This document shows, in pieces, positions 15,498 to 23,847 of a DNA stretch of 64,000 bases (position 1 is the stretch's first letter; the number at the start of each line of letters is the position of its first letter). This DNA is from Mycolicibacterium phlei (GTDB lineage: Bacteria; Actinomycetota; Actinomycetes; Mycobacteriales; Mycobacteriaceae). The translations under genes were made by a program, and so were the position numbers. The DNA is taken from the NCBI RefSeq assembly GCF_001583415.1, contig NZ_CP014475.1, positions 4,898,001-4,962,000 of the forward strand. The letters are read 5' to 3'. The notes below the pieces were generated by a model that saw only the letters and a program-made list of their open reading frames with translations, had not been told where the DNA came from and made no database searches.

Positions 15498-16346
15498 ATG
15501 ATCGCCGCACTGACGCGCTACGGCTATGTGCCGCTGATGCTGCTCGGAATCTGCGGAGCCGCTGTCGCGGTCGCGCACACGGCCTGGGCCGAACTGTGGA
15601 TGGGTCTGCTGGTGCTCACCGCCGTCGGCCTGTCGTTCCTCGCCGAGCGGATCATCCCGTACGCGCCGGCCTGGAATATGCCGATGGGCGACGGCGGCCG
15701 GGATGTCGCCCACGCGGTGGTCAACGAGCTCGGGCTGCTGGCCACCGTGCTGGTGGTGATCCCGGCATCGGCCGCGCTCAGTCCGTTTCATCTGTGGTGG
15801 CCGTCGTCGCTGCCGTTCGTCGCCCAGGTGCTGTTCGCCGTGGTGGTCACCGACCTGGGCGTCACCCTCGTCCACCTCGCCAGCCACAAGGTGAGCTGGC
15901 TCTGGCGCTTTCACGCCGTACACCACAGCGTGAAGAGGTTCTACGGGTTCAACGGGCTGATGAAGCATCCCGTGCACGGGGCGATCGAACTTCTCGCGGG
16001 CGTCACGCCGCTGGTGCTCCTCGGCCTGCCGGTCGCCGTCGCCGAGGTCCTCGCCGTGTGCATCACGGTGCAGCTCCTGCTCCAGCACTCCAACGCCGAC
16101 TACCGCATCGGACCGTTGCGATCGGTGTTGGCGTTCAACGAAGGTCACCGTTTCCACCACCTCAAGTGGGCAGGCGTCGGCGACGTCAACTTCGGTCTGT
16201 TCACCCTGCTCTGGGACCATCTGCTGCGCACGTACTCGTTCGATCCGGGACGCCGGTTCACCAGTGACGACCTGGGCATGGCGGCCAAACCGGACTACCC
16301 GGTGGCCTATCTGCCGCAGCTCGCGGCCCCGTTCCGCACCACCTAG
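15498..16346 (+). CDS. Fatty acid hydroxylase / sterol desaturase family membrane enzyme
   Basis: 282 residues from ATG 15498. Several membrane spans flank the di-iron histidine boxes: HLASHKVSWLWRFHAVHH (HxxxH and HxxHH), a later H near LLLQHSNADY, and EGHRFHHLKWAG (HxxHH). These ligands are intact, so an O2-dependent membrane-bound oxidase acting on a lipid or sterol-like chain is expected. It is alone on its strand between an AraC regulator and LysE. Confidence 0.88.
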   Translation: MIAALTRYGYVPLMLLGICGAAVAVAHTAWAELWMGLLVLTAVGLSFLAERIIPYAPAWNMPMGDGGRDVAHAVVNELGLLATVLVVIPASAALSPFHLWWPSSLPFVAQVLFAVVVTDLGVTLVHLASHKVSWLWRFHAVHHSVKRFYGFNGLMKHPVHGAIELLAGVTPLVLLGLPVAVAEVLAVCITVQLLLQHSNADYRIGPLRSVLAFNEGHRFHHLKWAGVGDVNFGLFTLLWDHLLRTYSFDPGRRFTSDDLGMAAKPDYPVAYLPQLAAPFRTT

Positions 16347-16347
16347 C

Positions 16348-16393
16348 ATTAGTGTTGCTAATCCATATTCAGAATCATTAGCTGTACTGATGA
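16348..16393. promoter_or_regulatory. Inverted repeats upstream of lysE (LysG operator candidates)
   Basis: The 72-base gap before lysE is unusually A+T-rich. It holds ATTAGTGTTGCTAAT (16348-16362, 5-base arms) and TCATTAGCTGTACTGATGA (16375-16393), an interrupted repeat with six of seven arm positions complementary. LysR-family LysG/ArgP boxes are T-N11-A interrupted dyads, so these are reasonable binding sites for the lysG product encoded at 12361-13245. Confidence 0.5.
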
Positions 16394-16418
16394 CAGTGCG
16401 GGCCCTACGTTTCAGGGC

Positions 16419-17018
16419 GTGAGTTCTCCCCTGATCGTCGGATTCCTGACCGCGTTCACGTTGATCGCCGCCATCGGCGCGCAGAACGCATTTGTGCTGC
16501 GCCAGGGCATTCGCGGGGAGCACGTGCTGGCGGTGGTGGCGCTGTGCACGGTGTCGGACATGGTGCTCATCGGCGCCGGCATCGCCGGGTTCGGCGTGCT
16601 GATCAGTTCGCACCCGGGCGCGCTGGCCGTCGCCAAGTTCGGCGGCGCGGCGTTCCTGATCACCTACGGGCTGCTGGCCGCCCGCCGCGCATGCCAACCG
16701 TCGACCCTCACCCCGTCCGAGAAGGCCCCCGCCCGCCTGCTTGAGGTCCTCGTCACCTGCCTGGCACTGACCTGGCTCAACCCGCACGTCTACCTCGACA
16801 CCGTCGTGCTGCTCGGGGCGCTGGCCAACGAACACCGCGAGGGCCGCTGGCTGTTCGGCGTCGGCGCCGTGACCGCCAGCGCGGTGTGGTTCTTCGGCCT
16901 CGGTTTCGGGGCCAGGCGGCTGGCCGGGTTGTTCGCCACGCCGACGACGTGGCGTGTGCTCGACGGCATCATCGCCGCGACGATGATCGGCCTCGGGGTG
17001 TGGATGGCGGTCGGCTGA
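16419..17018 (+). CDS. lysE: LysE-family basic amino acid exporter
   Basis: 199 residues, GTG start. LysE/ArgO signature at the start: GFLTAFTLIAAIGAQNAFVLRQG, then CTVSDMVLIGAGIAGFG and ALTWLNPHVYLDTVVLLG. Six hydrophobic segments, matching the family length. Exports lysine/arginine from the cytosol to avoid toxic build-up. Regulation by the LysG encoded about 3.1 kb upstream on the other strand is expected, with candidate operators directly before this gene. The next gene (SDR) starts 20 bases after. Confidence 0.93.
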   Translation: MSSPLIVGFLTAFTLIAAIGAQNAFVLRQGIRGEHVLAVVALCTVSDMVLIGAGIAGFGVLISSHPGALAVAKFGGAAFLITYGLLAARRACQPSTLTPSEKAPARLLEVLVTCLALTWLNPHVYLDTVVLLGALANEHREGRWLFGVGAVTASAVWFFGLGFGARRLAGLFATPTTWRVLDGIIAATMIGLGVWMAVG

Positions 17019-17038
17019 CTGCTCGTTACTGTGGCCCG

Positions 17039-17809
17039 GTGACCACGAACCCCTTCGACCTTCACGGACACGTCGCGGTCGTCACCGGCGGCGGCTCGGG
17101 CATCGGGCTCGGGCTGGCCACCGGTCTGGCGCAGGCCGGCGCATCGGTCGCGATCATCGGCCGCTCCGCCGAGCGGCTCGCGGCAGGCCGCGACGCCCTG
17201 GAGCGGTTCGGCACCCCCGTGCTGGCGCTGACCGCCGACGTCAGCGACGAGGAACAGATCACCGACGCGATGGCCCGGGTGTACCGCGAGTGGGGACGGC
17301 TGGACTCGTGCTTCGCCAACGCCGGCACCGGCGGATACGTCACTGGCCTGCTGGACACCTCGCTGGCGGAGTTCCGTGCGGTCACCGCGGTCAATCTCGA
17401 CGGCGTGTTCCTGACGCTGCGCGAGGCCGCCCGGCACATGATCGCCGCGGGCAACGGCGGCAGCCTGGTCGGCGTCTCGAGCATGGGTGCGCGTCAGGGC
17501 ATGCCCCGCCAGCACGCCTACGCCGCCTCCAAGGCCGGCGTCGTCGGGATCGTCAACAGCCTCGCCGTCGAGCTCGCGCGCTACGGGATCCGGGCCAACA
17601 CGCTGCAGCCCGGCTGGGTGGAGACCGAGATGATCGAGGGACTGCTCGCCAACGAGACCTTCAACTCCCAGGTCCTCAAACGGATCCCGCAGCGCCGGTG
17701 GGGTGAACCCGCCGACTTCGCCGGCGTGGCCGTGTATCTCGCAGGCGGTGCCAGCGCCTACCACACCGGCGACGTCATCCTGATCGACGGCGGCTACCGG
17801 ACCTTCTGA
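17039..17809 (+). CDS. Short-chain dehydrogenase/reductase
   Basis: 256 residues from GTG 17039. Classical SDR: cofactor motif TGGGSGIGLGLA near residue 16, NAG in FANAGTGGY, catalytic Ser in VGVSSMGA and Tyr-Lys in YAASK, then ANTLQPGWVETEM. The length fits the classical family. Substrate not deducible. It converges on the CoA-transferase operon with only 7 bases between the stop codons. Confidence 0.92.
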   Translation: MTTNPFDLHGHVAVVTGGGSGIGLGLATGLAQAGASVAIIGRSAERLAAGRDALERFGTPVLALTADVSDEEQITDAMARVYREWGRLDSCFANAGTGGYVTGLLDTSLAEFRAVTAVNLDGVFLTLREAARHMIAAGNGGSLVGVSSMGARQGMPRQHAYAASKAGVVGIVNSLAVELARYGIRANTLQPGWVETEMIEGLLANETFNSQVLKRIPQRRWGEPADFAGVAVYLAGGASAYHTGDVILIDGGYRTF

Positions 17810-17816
17810 CGCTCCG

Positions 17817-18923
17817 CTACGGCTCGAATTTCGGTGGCGCCAACCGGTATTGCGGCGGGGTGCGCGACAGCGAGATCGGGTTGGCGACCTGTGGGGCGGC
17901 GCTGCCCGGCACGCTCACGACGGCCTCGATACCCAGGCGCTCGGCGAACGCGAACGCCTCGGCGAGGTTGTTGATGGGCCCGGCGGGCACCCCCGCCGCG
18001 GTCAGCACCTCGTACCAGTGGTCGGCGCCCCGCGCCTTCAACGCGACCTCGATCCGCGCGCACAGTTCGTCGCGGTGGGCCACGCGGGCCGAGTTGGTCG
18101 CGAACCGCTCGTCGTCGGCCAGTTCGGACAGGCCGATCGCGTGCATCGCCGCGACGAACTGCTTGTCGTTACCCACCGCGACCGCGATCGGCCGGTCCGC
18201 CGTCGCGAACGTCTGGTACGGCACGACGCTCGGATGCCGGTTACCCATGATGTCCGGCACCACCCCGGCGCCGAGATATCCGGACGCCTGATTGACCATG
18301 GAGGACAACAGCACCGACAGCAGGTTGGTGTCGACGCGCTGCCCCTCGCCGGTCCGGTCGCGGTGCGCCAACGCCAGCAGGATTCCGCTGAGCGCGTGCA
18401 TGCCTGCCAGCACGTCGACCAGCGCCACCCCGGCCTTGGTGGGAACGCCCGGTTCCGGCCCGGTCACGCTCATCAGACCGCCGACCGCCTGTACCAGCAG
18501 GTCGTAGCCGGGCAGCGCCGCGCCGCCGTCGCGGCCGAATCCGGTGATGGCGCAGTAGATCAGGTCCGGGCGGAGCTGGCGGAGATCCTCGTAACCGAGG
18601 CCAAGTCGCTCCATGGTGCCCGGCCGGAAGTTCTCCACCACGATGTCCGCGCCGGCCACCAGCTCCCGCGCCCGCGCCACGTCGCCGGGGTCGGTGAGAT
18701 CCAGTACCACCGACCGCTTGTTGCGGTTGACGGCGTTGAAATACGTTGCCACACCGTCGGAGTCGAAGGGCGGTCCCCACGACCGGGTGTCGTCACCGGT
18801 GCCCGGCCGCTCGACCTTGATGACCTCGGCGCCGAAGTCGCCCAGCATCATCGTCGCGTACGGGCCGGCCAGCACGCGGCTGAAGTCGACGACGACGATG
18901 CCGTCGAGCGCGCTACCGCTCAT
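17817..18923 (-). CDS. Class III (CaiB/BaiF) CoA-transferase, possibly glutarate-specific
   Basis: 368 residues, ATG start overlapping the aldehyde dehydrogenase stop by 4 bases. Starts LDGIVVVDFSRVLAGPYATM, followed by LGDFGAEVIKVERPGTGDDT, with the catalytic Asp expected in GYDLLVQAVGG (formyl-CoA transferase family). It transfers CoA from one carboxylic acid to another. With glutaryl-CoA dehydrogenase-like and semialdehyde-dehydrogenase-like genes upstream, a succinyl-CoA:glutarate CoA-transferase role is a sensible guess, as in gcdH-gcdG loci of other bacteria (inference). Last gene of the GntR-headed operon. Confidence 0.88.
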   Translation of the reverse strand: MSGSALDGIVVVDFSRVLAGPYATMMLGDFGAEVIKVERPGTGDDTRSWGPPFDSDGVATYFNAVNRNKRSVVLDLTDPGDVARARELVAGADIVVENFRPGTMERLGLGYEDLRQLRPDLIYCAITGFGRDGGAALPGYDLLVQAVGGLMSVTGPEPGVPTKAGVALVDVLAGMHALSGILLALAHRDRTGEGQRVDTNLLSVLLSSMVNQASGYLGAGVVPDIMGNRHPSVVPYQTFATADRPIAVAVGNDKQFVAAMHAIGLSELADDERFATNSARVAHRDELCARIEVALKARGADHWYEVLTAAGVPAGPINNLAEAFAFAERLGIEAVVSVPGSAAPQVANPISLSRTPPQYRLAPPKFEP

Positions 18924-20374
18924 GCGCCCGCCCGCCCGCCGCGCAGGTAGACCGTGGTGGTGTGCGTGTAGAAGTCGCGGGCGGCGCGGCCCTGTTCCCT
19001 GGGGCCCAGCCCGCTGCTCCTCGACCCGCCGAACGGAACGTGCGGGTCGGCGCCCGCGGTCTCCGAGTTGATGTGCAGCACACCGACATCGAGGTGTGCG
19101 ACGACGTCGAGGGCGCGGGTCAGGTCCTGGGTGAACACCGCCGCCGACAACCCGTACTCGCTGTCGGCGGCCAGCGCGAGCGCCTGCTCCGCGTCATTCG
19201 CGCGGCGCACCGCCAGCACCGGGCCGAACAGTTCGTCGGTCCAGACGGCGGCGGGGCCGGTGACCTCGACAACCGTCGGGGCGACGAAGTACCCCCGGGC
19301 CCGCAGGTCGTCGGTGTAGGGCGCACCGCCGGCGACGACGGTGCCGTCCAGCGCGGCCAGCGCCGCGGTGATCCGCTGCCGGGCGGCCTCGCTGATCACC
19401 GGCCCCATCTCGGTGCGGTCGTCGGCGGGGTCACCGACCACCAGCGTGCGCGCCCTGTCCGCGACGGCCTCGAGGAAGCGGTCGGCGATGCCCCTGGTGA
19501 GGATCAATCGCGACGTCGCGGTGCACTTCTGGCCGGTGGACCGGAACGCGCCCAGCATCACCTGCTCGACGGCCAGATCGAAGTCCGCGTCGTCGAGCAC
19601 CACGGCCGCGTTCTTACCACCCATCTCGGCCTGCACCGGCACCCCGCGGGCGGCGGCGGTGGCCGCGATCGCGCGGCCGACAGCGGTGGAGCCGGTGAAC
19701 GAGATCGCCTCGACACCCGGGTGTTCGACGATCGCCGAGCCCACCTCGCCGTCGCCGTGGACCAGGTTGAGCACCCCGGCCGGCAGACCCGCGGACTCCA
19801 GCGCCTGCGCCAGCCGCATCGCCAGCAGCGGCACGGTACCGGCCGGCTTCCACACCACGGTGTTGCCGTGCACCAGGGCCGGGGCGATCTTCCACGCCGG
19901 GATGGCGATCGGGAAGTTGAACGGGGTGATCACCCCGACCACGCCGACGGGGCGGCGCGTCACCAGGATCTGCTCGCCGGCCCGCGGCGATGCGTACAGC
20001 TCGCCGCTCTCCCGATCGGCCTCCGCGCCGTAGTAGCGCAGCACCTGCGCGGCGCGCCTGACCTCGCCGACTCCCTCCGCCCTGGTCTTGCCCTCCTCGA
20101 CGGCCAGCTCCAGACCCCACTCGTCGGCGTGCTGCTCGACGACGGCCGCGGCGGCCGTGAGCACCGCACCGCGCTGATGCATCGGGGTGCGCGCCCACCG
20201 GCGGCCTGCCTCCGCCGCGGCGGTGACCGCGGCGTCGACGTCGGACACCGTCGAGGCCACCCCCTCGGCGACCACGACATCCGGCCGGGCGGGGCTGACG
20301 CTGCGCAACGGTTCACCCGCGCCGGTCGCCCACCGGCCACCGACGAAGTGCTGCAACATGATCGGCGCAGTCAT
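18920..20374 (-). CDS. NAD(P)-dependent aldehyde dehydrogenase
   Basis: 484 residues. ALDH superfamily with GVITPFNFPIAIPAWKIAPA, SFTGSTAVGRAI, the general base Glu in QAEMGGKNAAVVLDD and the catalytic Cys in GQKCTATSRLIL. The C-terminal FGGSRSSGLGPREQGRAA resembles ketoglutarate-semialdehyde and related dehydrogenases. In this operon it could make glutarate from glutarate semialdehyde (a lysine or delta-aminovalerate route), feeding the CoA-transferase and glutaryl-CoA dehydrogenase. That role is inferred from neighbours only. Confidence 0.9.
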   Translation of the reverse strand: MTAPIMLQHFVGGRWATGAGEPLRSVSPARPDVVVAEGVASTVSDVDAAVTAAAEAGRRWARTPMHQRGAVLTAAAAVVEQHADEWGLELAVEEGKTRAEGVGEVRRAAQVLRYYGAEADRESGELYASPRAGEQILVTRRPVGVVGVITPFNFPIAIPAWKIAPALVHGNTVVWKPAGTVPLLAMRLAQALESAGLPAGVLNLVHGDGEVGSAIVEHPGVEAISFTGSTAVGRAIAATAAARGVPVQAEMGGKNAAVVLDDADFDLAVEQVMLGAFRSTGQKCTATSRLILTRGIADRFLEAVADRARTLVVGDPADDRTEMGPVISEAARQRITAALAALDGTVVAGGAPYTDDLRARGYFVAPTVVEVTGPAAVWTDELFGPVLAVRRANDAEQALALAADSEYGLSAAVFTQDLTRALDVVAHLDVGVLHINSETAGADPHVPFGGSRSSGLGPREQGRAARDFYTHTTTVYLRGGRAGA

Positions 20375-20384
20375 CGCTTCAGCC

Positions 20385-21548
20385 TCAGCGGAAGGCGGAC
20401 TGGCCGGTGAGGGCCTTGCCGATCGACAGCAGATGCATCTCGGAGGTGCCCTCGTAGGTCAGCACCGATTCCAGGTTGTTGGCGTGCCGCAGCGGCGAGT
20501 ACTCCAGGGTGATACCGCTGCCGCCGAGGATGGTTCGGCACTCGCGGGCGATCGCGAGTGCGGCCCGCACGTTGTTGAGCTTGCCGAGACTGATCTGTTC
20601 GGGCCGCACCTCGCCGGCGTCCTTGATGCGGCCGAGGTGGATCGCCAGCAGCATGCCCTTGCCGAGCTCGAGCGTCATGTTCGCCAACTTCTCCTGGGTG
20701 AGCTGGAAACTCGACAGCGGCCGGTCGAAGACCTCACGGGTGCGGGCGTAGTCGATCGCGGTGTGCAGGCAGTCGCGCGCGGCACCGATCGCGCCGAACA
20801 CGATGCCGAACCGCGCCTCGTTCAGGCACGACAGCGGGGCTTTCAGCCCCTCCGCCAGCGGAAGCTGCGCCGACGCCGGCAGCCGCACGCCGTCGAGCAC
20901 CAGCTCCGAGGTCACCGACGCGCGCAGGGACAGCTTGCGGTGGATCACGTTGGCGGTGAAACCCGGTGTGTCGGTGGGCACCAGGAAGCCGCGGATGCCG
21001 TCGTCGGTCTGCGCCCACACCGTGGCGACGTCGGCGAGGTTGCCGTTGGTGATCCACATCTTGGTGCCGTCAAGGATCCAGTCGGAGCCGTCCCGGCGGG
21101 CCCTGGTGCGCATCCCCGCGGGGTTGGAGCCGAAATCGGGCTCGGTCAGCCCGAAACAGCCGATCGCGTCGCCGGCGGCCAGCCGGGGCAGCCACTCGTT
21201 CTTCTGCTCCTCGGAGCCGTAACGGTAGATCGAGTACATCGACAGCGAACCCTGCACCGACACGAAGCTGCGGAACCCGCTGTCGCCGGCCTCGAGCTCC
21301 ATGCAGGCCAGGCCGTAGCTGACGGCGTTGGTGCCCGCACACCCGTAGCCCTTCAGATGCATCCCCAGCACGCCGAGATTGCCGAACTCCCTTGCCAGTT
21401 CCCTCGGCAGCGTGGCGGATTCGAACCAGTCGCCGATGTTGGGCCGCAACCGGGAGTCGACGAACGACCGCACGGTGGCGGCGATGTCACGCTCGTCCTG
21501 GTCGAGCAGCCGGTCGGTGTCGAACAGCTCCAGCGGGGTGTCAGTCAT
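20385..21548 (-). CDS. Acyl-CoA dehydrogenase, glutaryl-CoA dehydrogenase type
   Basis: 387 residues, ATG start. It differs from ordinary FadE proteins and follows the glutaryl-CoA dehydrogenase pattern: CFGLTEPDFGSNPAGMRT, DGTKMWITNGNLADVATVWA, a conserved Arg-rich RTREVFDRPLSSFQLTQEKL and ECRTILGGSGITLEYSPLRH, then VLTYEGTSEMHLLSIGKALT. These enzymes oxidise and decarboxylate glutaryl-CoA to crotonyl-CoA. It lies between the GntR regulator (27 bases) and the aldehyde dehydrogenase (10 bases). Confidence 0.85.
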   Translation of the reverse strand: MTDTPLELFDTDRLLDQDERDIAATVRSFVDSRLRPNIGDWFESATLPRELAREFGNLGVLGMHLKGYGCAGTNAVSYGLACMELEAGDSGFRSFVSVQGSLSMYSIYRYGSEEQKNEWLPRLAAGDAIGCFGLTEPDFGSNPAGMRTRARRDGSDWILDGTKMWITNGNLADVATVWAQTDDGIRGFLVPTDTPGFTANVIHRKLSLRASVTSELVLDGVRLPASAQLPLAEGLKAPLSCLNEARFGIVFGAIGAARDCLHTAIDYARTREVFDRPLSSFQLTQEKLANMTLELGKGMLLAIHLGRIKDAGEVRPEQISLGKLNNVRAALAIARECRTILGGSGITLEYSPLRHANNLESVLTYEGTSEMHLLSIGKALTGQSAFR

Positions 21549-21575
21549 GGGCGGGCCTCTCGGTAAGGGAAACGG

Positions 21576-22259
21576 TCAGTCGGCGAATTCGCCGGTAGCC
21601 AACAGGAATTCAGCGCCGCTGACGATGTCGCGGACGGTGGCCGCGCGGGCCGCCGGACCGTCGCCGGCGGCCAGCGCAGCCACGATGGCGTCGTACTGGT
21701 CGGTGCCGCTCTGTTCGCGGACACCGGCGCCGTAGAAGTGCAGGAACGGCGCGATCTGCAGCCACACCCGCTCGATGAGGTCCACCAGCACCGCCGAGCC
21801 GGACAGCCGGTACACGGTGAACTTGAACTCCCGGTTCAGCAGCAGGTACGCGGCGCTGTCGTCGGTCTGCGCCGCCTCGGCCAGCCGCTGCGCCAGCGAC
21901 CGGAGCGCGACGATGTCGGCGGCCCCCGCGCGCCCGGCCGCGGCCTCGGCGGCCTGCCCCTCGAGCAGGGTGCGCATCTCCACCAGCTCGGTGAACCGGC
22001 GCCGCGACATCCGCGGGATCCGCACCGTGCCCGATGAGCTGGCCTCGACGACGCGCTCGGCCACCAGCCGGTCGAACGCCGAGCGGACCGGCATCGGGCT
22101 GACACCCATGGCCTCGGCGGTGGCGCGCACCGTCAGCGCGGTGCCCGGCGGGTACATGGCGGCCACGATCGCATCCCGCAGCTCGCGGTAGACCACCTCC
22201 TTGAGGGGTTCCCACCGCACCTGACCGACGGGCTGCTTCACGGCCGTCGATTCTGGCAT
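21576..22259 (-). CDS. GntR-family regulator (FadR/FCD type)
   Basis: 227 residues, ATG at 22259. The N-terminal winged HTH contains VYRELRDAIVAAMYPPGTAL and AEAMGVSPMPVRSAFDRL, the GntR signature. The C-terminal helical FCD domain has the metal/ligand-type residues in ELVEMRTLLEGQAAEAAA and NREFKFTVYRLSG. It heads the minus-strand operon with glutaryl-CoA dehydrogenase, aldehyde dehydrogenase and CoA-transferase. A strong dyad immediately upstream of its start codon (22261-22277) suggests autorepression, and so control of the whole operon. Confidence 0.92.
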   Translation of the reverse strand: MPESTAVKQPVGQVRWEPLKEVVYRELRDAIVAAMYPPGTALTVRATAEAMGVSPMPVRSAFDRLVAERVVEASSSGTVRIPRMSRRRFTELVEMRTLLEGQAAEAAAGRAGAADIVALRSLAQRLAEAAQTDDSAAYLLLNREFKFTVYRLSGSAVLVDLIERVWLQIAPFLHFYGAGVREQSGTDQYDAIVAALAAGDGPAARAATVRDIVSGAEFLLATGEFAD

Positions 22260-22260
22260 C

Positions 22261-22277
22261 TGTGATCACAGATCACA
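22261..22277. promoter_or_regulatory. GntR operator candidate
   Basis: TGTGATCACAGATCACA has perfect 7-base arms (TGTGATC/GATCACA) around a 3-base centre. It lies one base from the GntR start codon and 50 bases before the divergent TetR gene at 22327. FadR-type regulators bind T-G-rich dyads of about this size. Its position over the start implies a repressor role or a leaderless transcript. Confidence 0.6.
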
Positions 22278-22326
22278 ATTTCCGAGTGTCCCCGACCGGG
22301 GCGGTGGAGCTGACACAATCGGCGGC

Positions 22327-22908
22327 GTGACCGAGAAGTCGCTCGGGTTGCGCGACCGCAAGAAGCTCCGGACCCGTGACGCGATCCGCCGGGCCGCGCT
22401 GCGGCTCATCGAGGCCAACGGGTACGCCGACACCACGGTGGAGCAGATCGCCGAGGCCGCCGAGATCTCCCCGAGCACCTTCTTCCGGTACTTCCCCAGC
22501 AAGGAGGCGGTGTTCCTCTCCGACGACCTCGACGAACTCTTCCTCAGGCTGCTCGCCGAGCAGCCGCCGGACGTGCCCTCGCTGACCGCCTTCCGCCGGG
22601 CCATCGCACTCACCGCCGCCACCATCTCCCGGGACGACTGGGCCTTCGAACGGTCCCGCCAGCGGCTGGTGTTCTCGGTGCCCGAACTGAAGGCCGCGCA
22701 GTTCGACGCGTTCCGGCGTTCGGTCGCGCGCTGCGCGGACGTGGAGAGCCGGCGGCTGGGCCGCGAACTCGACTGGGTCGAGTCGCTGGCGTTCTACGGC
22801 GCGCTCAGCGGGGCGCTGACGGCCGTCATCGACGGCAGCGAGGGCGACGCGACGCGCAACATGCTGCGTGCGCTGGAGTTCCTCGAGTCGGGTATGAGTT
22901 GGGGATGA
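22327..22908 (+). CDS. TetR-family transcriptional regulator
   Basis: 193 residues, GTG start. HTH region LRTRDAIRRAALRLIEANGY, then TTVEQIAEAAEISPSTFFRY and FPSKEAVFLSDD. This N-terminal pattern is close to many mycobacterial TetRs that carry a MftR-like C-terminal domain. Its last four bases overlap the ATG of the SDR gene (ATGA), so the two are coupled and the regulator probably controls that operon. It is divergent from the GntR gene. Confidence 0.91.
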   Translation: MTEKSLGLRDRKKLRTRDAIRRAALRLIEANGYADTTVEQIAEAAEISPSTFFRYFPSKEAVFLSDDLDELFLRLLAEQPPDVPSLTAFRRAIALTAATISRDDWAFERSRQRLVFSVPELKAAQFDAFRRSVARCADVESRRLGRELDWVESLAFYGALSGALTAVIDGSEGDATRNMLRALEFLESGMSWG

Positions 22909-23702
22909 CCACATCGAGGGCTGTCTTCATCACCGGCGCCGCCGCCGGCATCGGCCGGGCCACCGCGCTGACATTCGCCCGCAAGGGGTACGTCGTCGGC
23001 GGCTACGACATCGACGAGACCGGGCTCAAAGCGCTGGCCGATGAGATCGACGCACTCGGCGGGCGCAGCCGGGTCGGGCATCTCGACGTCACCGACGCCG
23101 ACGAAATGTCGACCCGGATAGGCGAATTCGCGGCGTTCGCGGGCGACCGGCTGGATGTGCTGGTCAACAACGCGGGCATCCTGCGGTCCGGCCGCTTCGA
23201 GGAGCTGGATCTGGCCGGCCACCACCGCGAGATCGACATCAATGTCAAGGGTGTGGTCAACGGCCTGCACGCGGCGTTCCCCTACCTGCGGCGGACCCCG
23301 GATGCGCTGGTGGTGAACCTGTCGTCGGCGTCGGCGATCTACGGCCAGGCCGAACTGGCCACCTACAGCGCCACCAAGTTCTTCATCCGCGGAATCACCG
23401 AGGCGCTCGACATCGAGTGGAGCCGGCACGGCATCCGGGTGATCGCGATGTGGCCGCTGTTCGTGCAGACCGCGATGACCGACGACCTGCACACCGGCAC
23501 CACCGACTCGCTGGGCATCCGGCTGTCCGCCCAGGACGTCGCCGACGCGATCCTGGCCGCCGCCGAACCGTCGTGGCTGCGCCGCGCCCTGCACCAGGTG
23601 CACTTCCCGGTCGGCGCCCAGACCAAGGCCCTCGTGCTGGGCTCGCGGTTCTCCCCGGGCTGGCTGACCCGGCTGATCAACAAGAAACTCGCGCACTTCT
23701 GA
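22905..23702 (+). CDS. Short-chain dehydrogenase/reductase
   Basis: 265 residues from the ATG at 22905, which overlaps the TetR stop. Motifs: TGAAAGIGRATAL (cofactor), LVNNAGILRSGR, Ser in NLSSASAIYGQ and Tyr-Lys in YSATK, then VIAMWPLFVQTAM. The C-terminal ~50 residues (VHFPVGAQTKALVLGSRFSP) are typical of the mycobacterial SDRs that act on lipids. Substrate unknown. Confidence 0.91.
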   Translation: MTTSRAVFITGAAAGIGRATALTFARKGYVVGGYDIDETGLKALADEIDALGGRSRVGHLDVTDADEMSTRIGEFAAFAGDRLDVLVNNAGILRSGRFEELDLAGHHREIDINVKGVVNGLHAAFPYLRRTPDALVVNLSSASAIYGQAELATYSATKFFIRGITEALDIEWSRHGIRVIAMWPLFVQTAMTDDLHTGTTDSLGIRLSAQDVADAILAAAEPSWLRRALHQVHFPVGAQTKALVLGSRFSPGWLTRLINKKLAHF

Positions 23703-23757
23703 TTTCGGTGATCGCAAGGGGTGACGACCGGCGCCACGGCTCGTACCCTTCCGCCCC

Positions 23758-23847
23758 ATGAATGAGGACTGGCTCGCCGTCATCGTCGGCCTGGCACTGC
23801 TCGCGCTGGTGCTGGTCGGCGCGATCCCGAGCGGAGTGATCCCGTGA
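23758..23847 (+). CDS. Small single-span membrane peptide coupled to YeiH-type exporter
   Basis: 29 codons: a short polar start (MNEDW), one hydrophobic segment (LAVIVGLALLALVLVGAIP) and stop TGA at 23845-23847. The stop overlaps the GTG of the exporter gene (GTGA), so the two are translationally coupled. Small hydrophobic partner peptides of this kind are known for several transporters (for example KdpF). A role as an assembly or stability subunit of the exporter is inferred. No strong ribosome-binding site is visible (the upstream stretch is pyrimidine-rich), so the transcript may be nearly leaderless. Confidence 0.6.
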   Translation: MNEDWLAVIVGLALLALVLVGAIPSGVIP

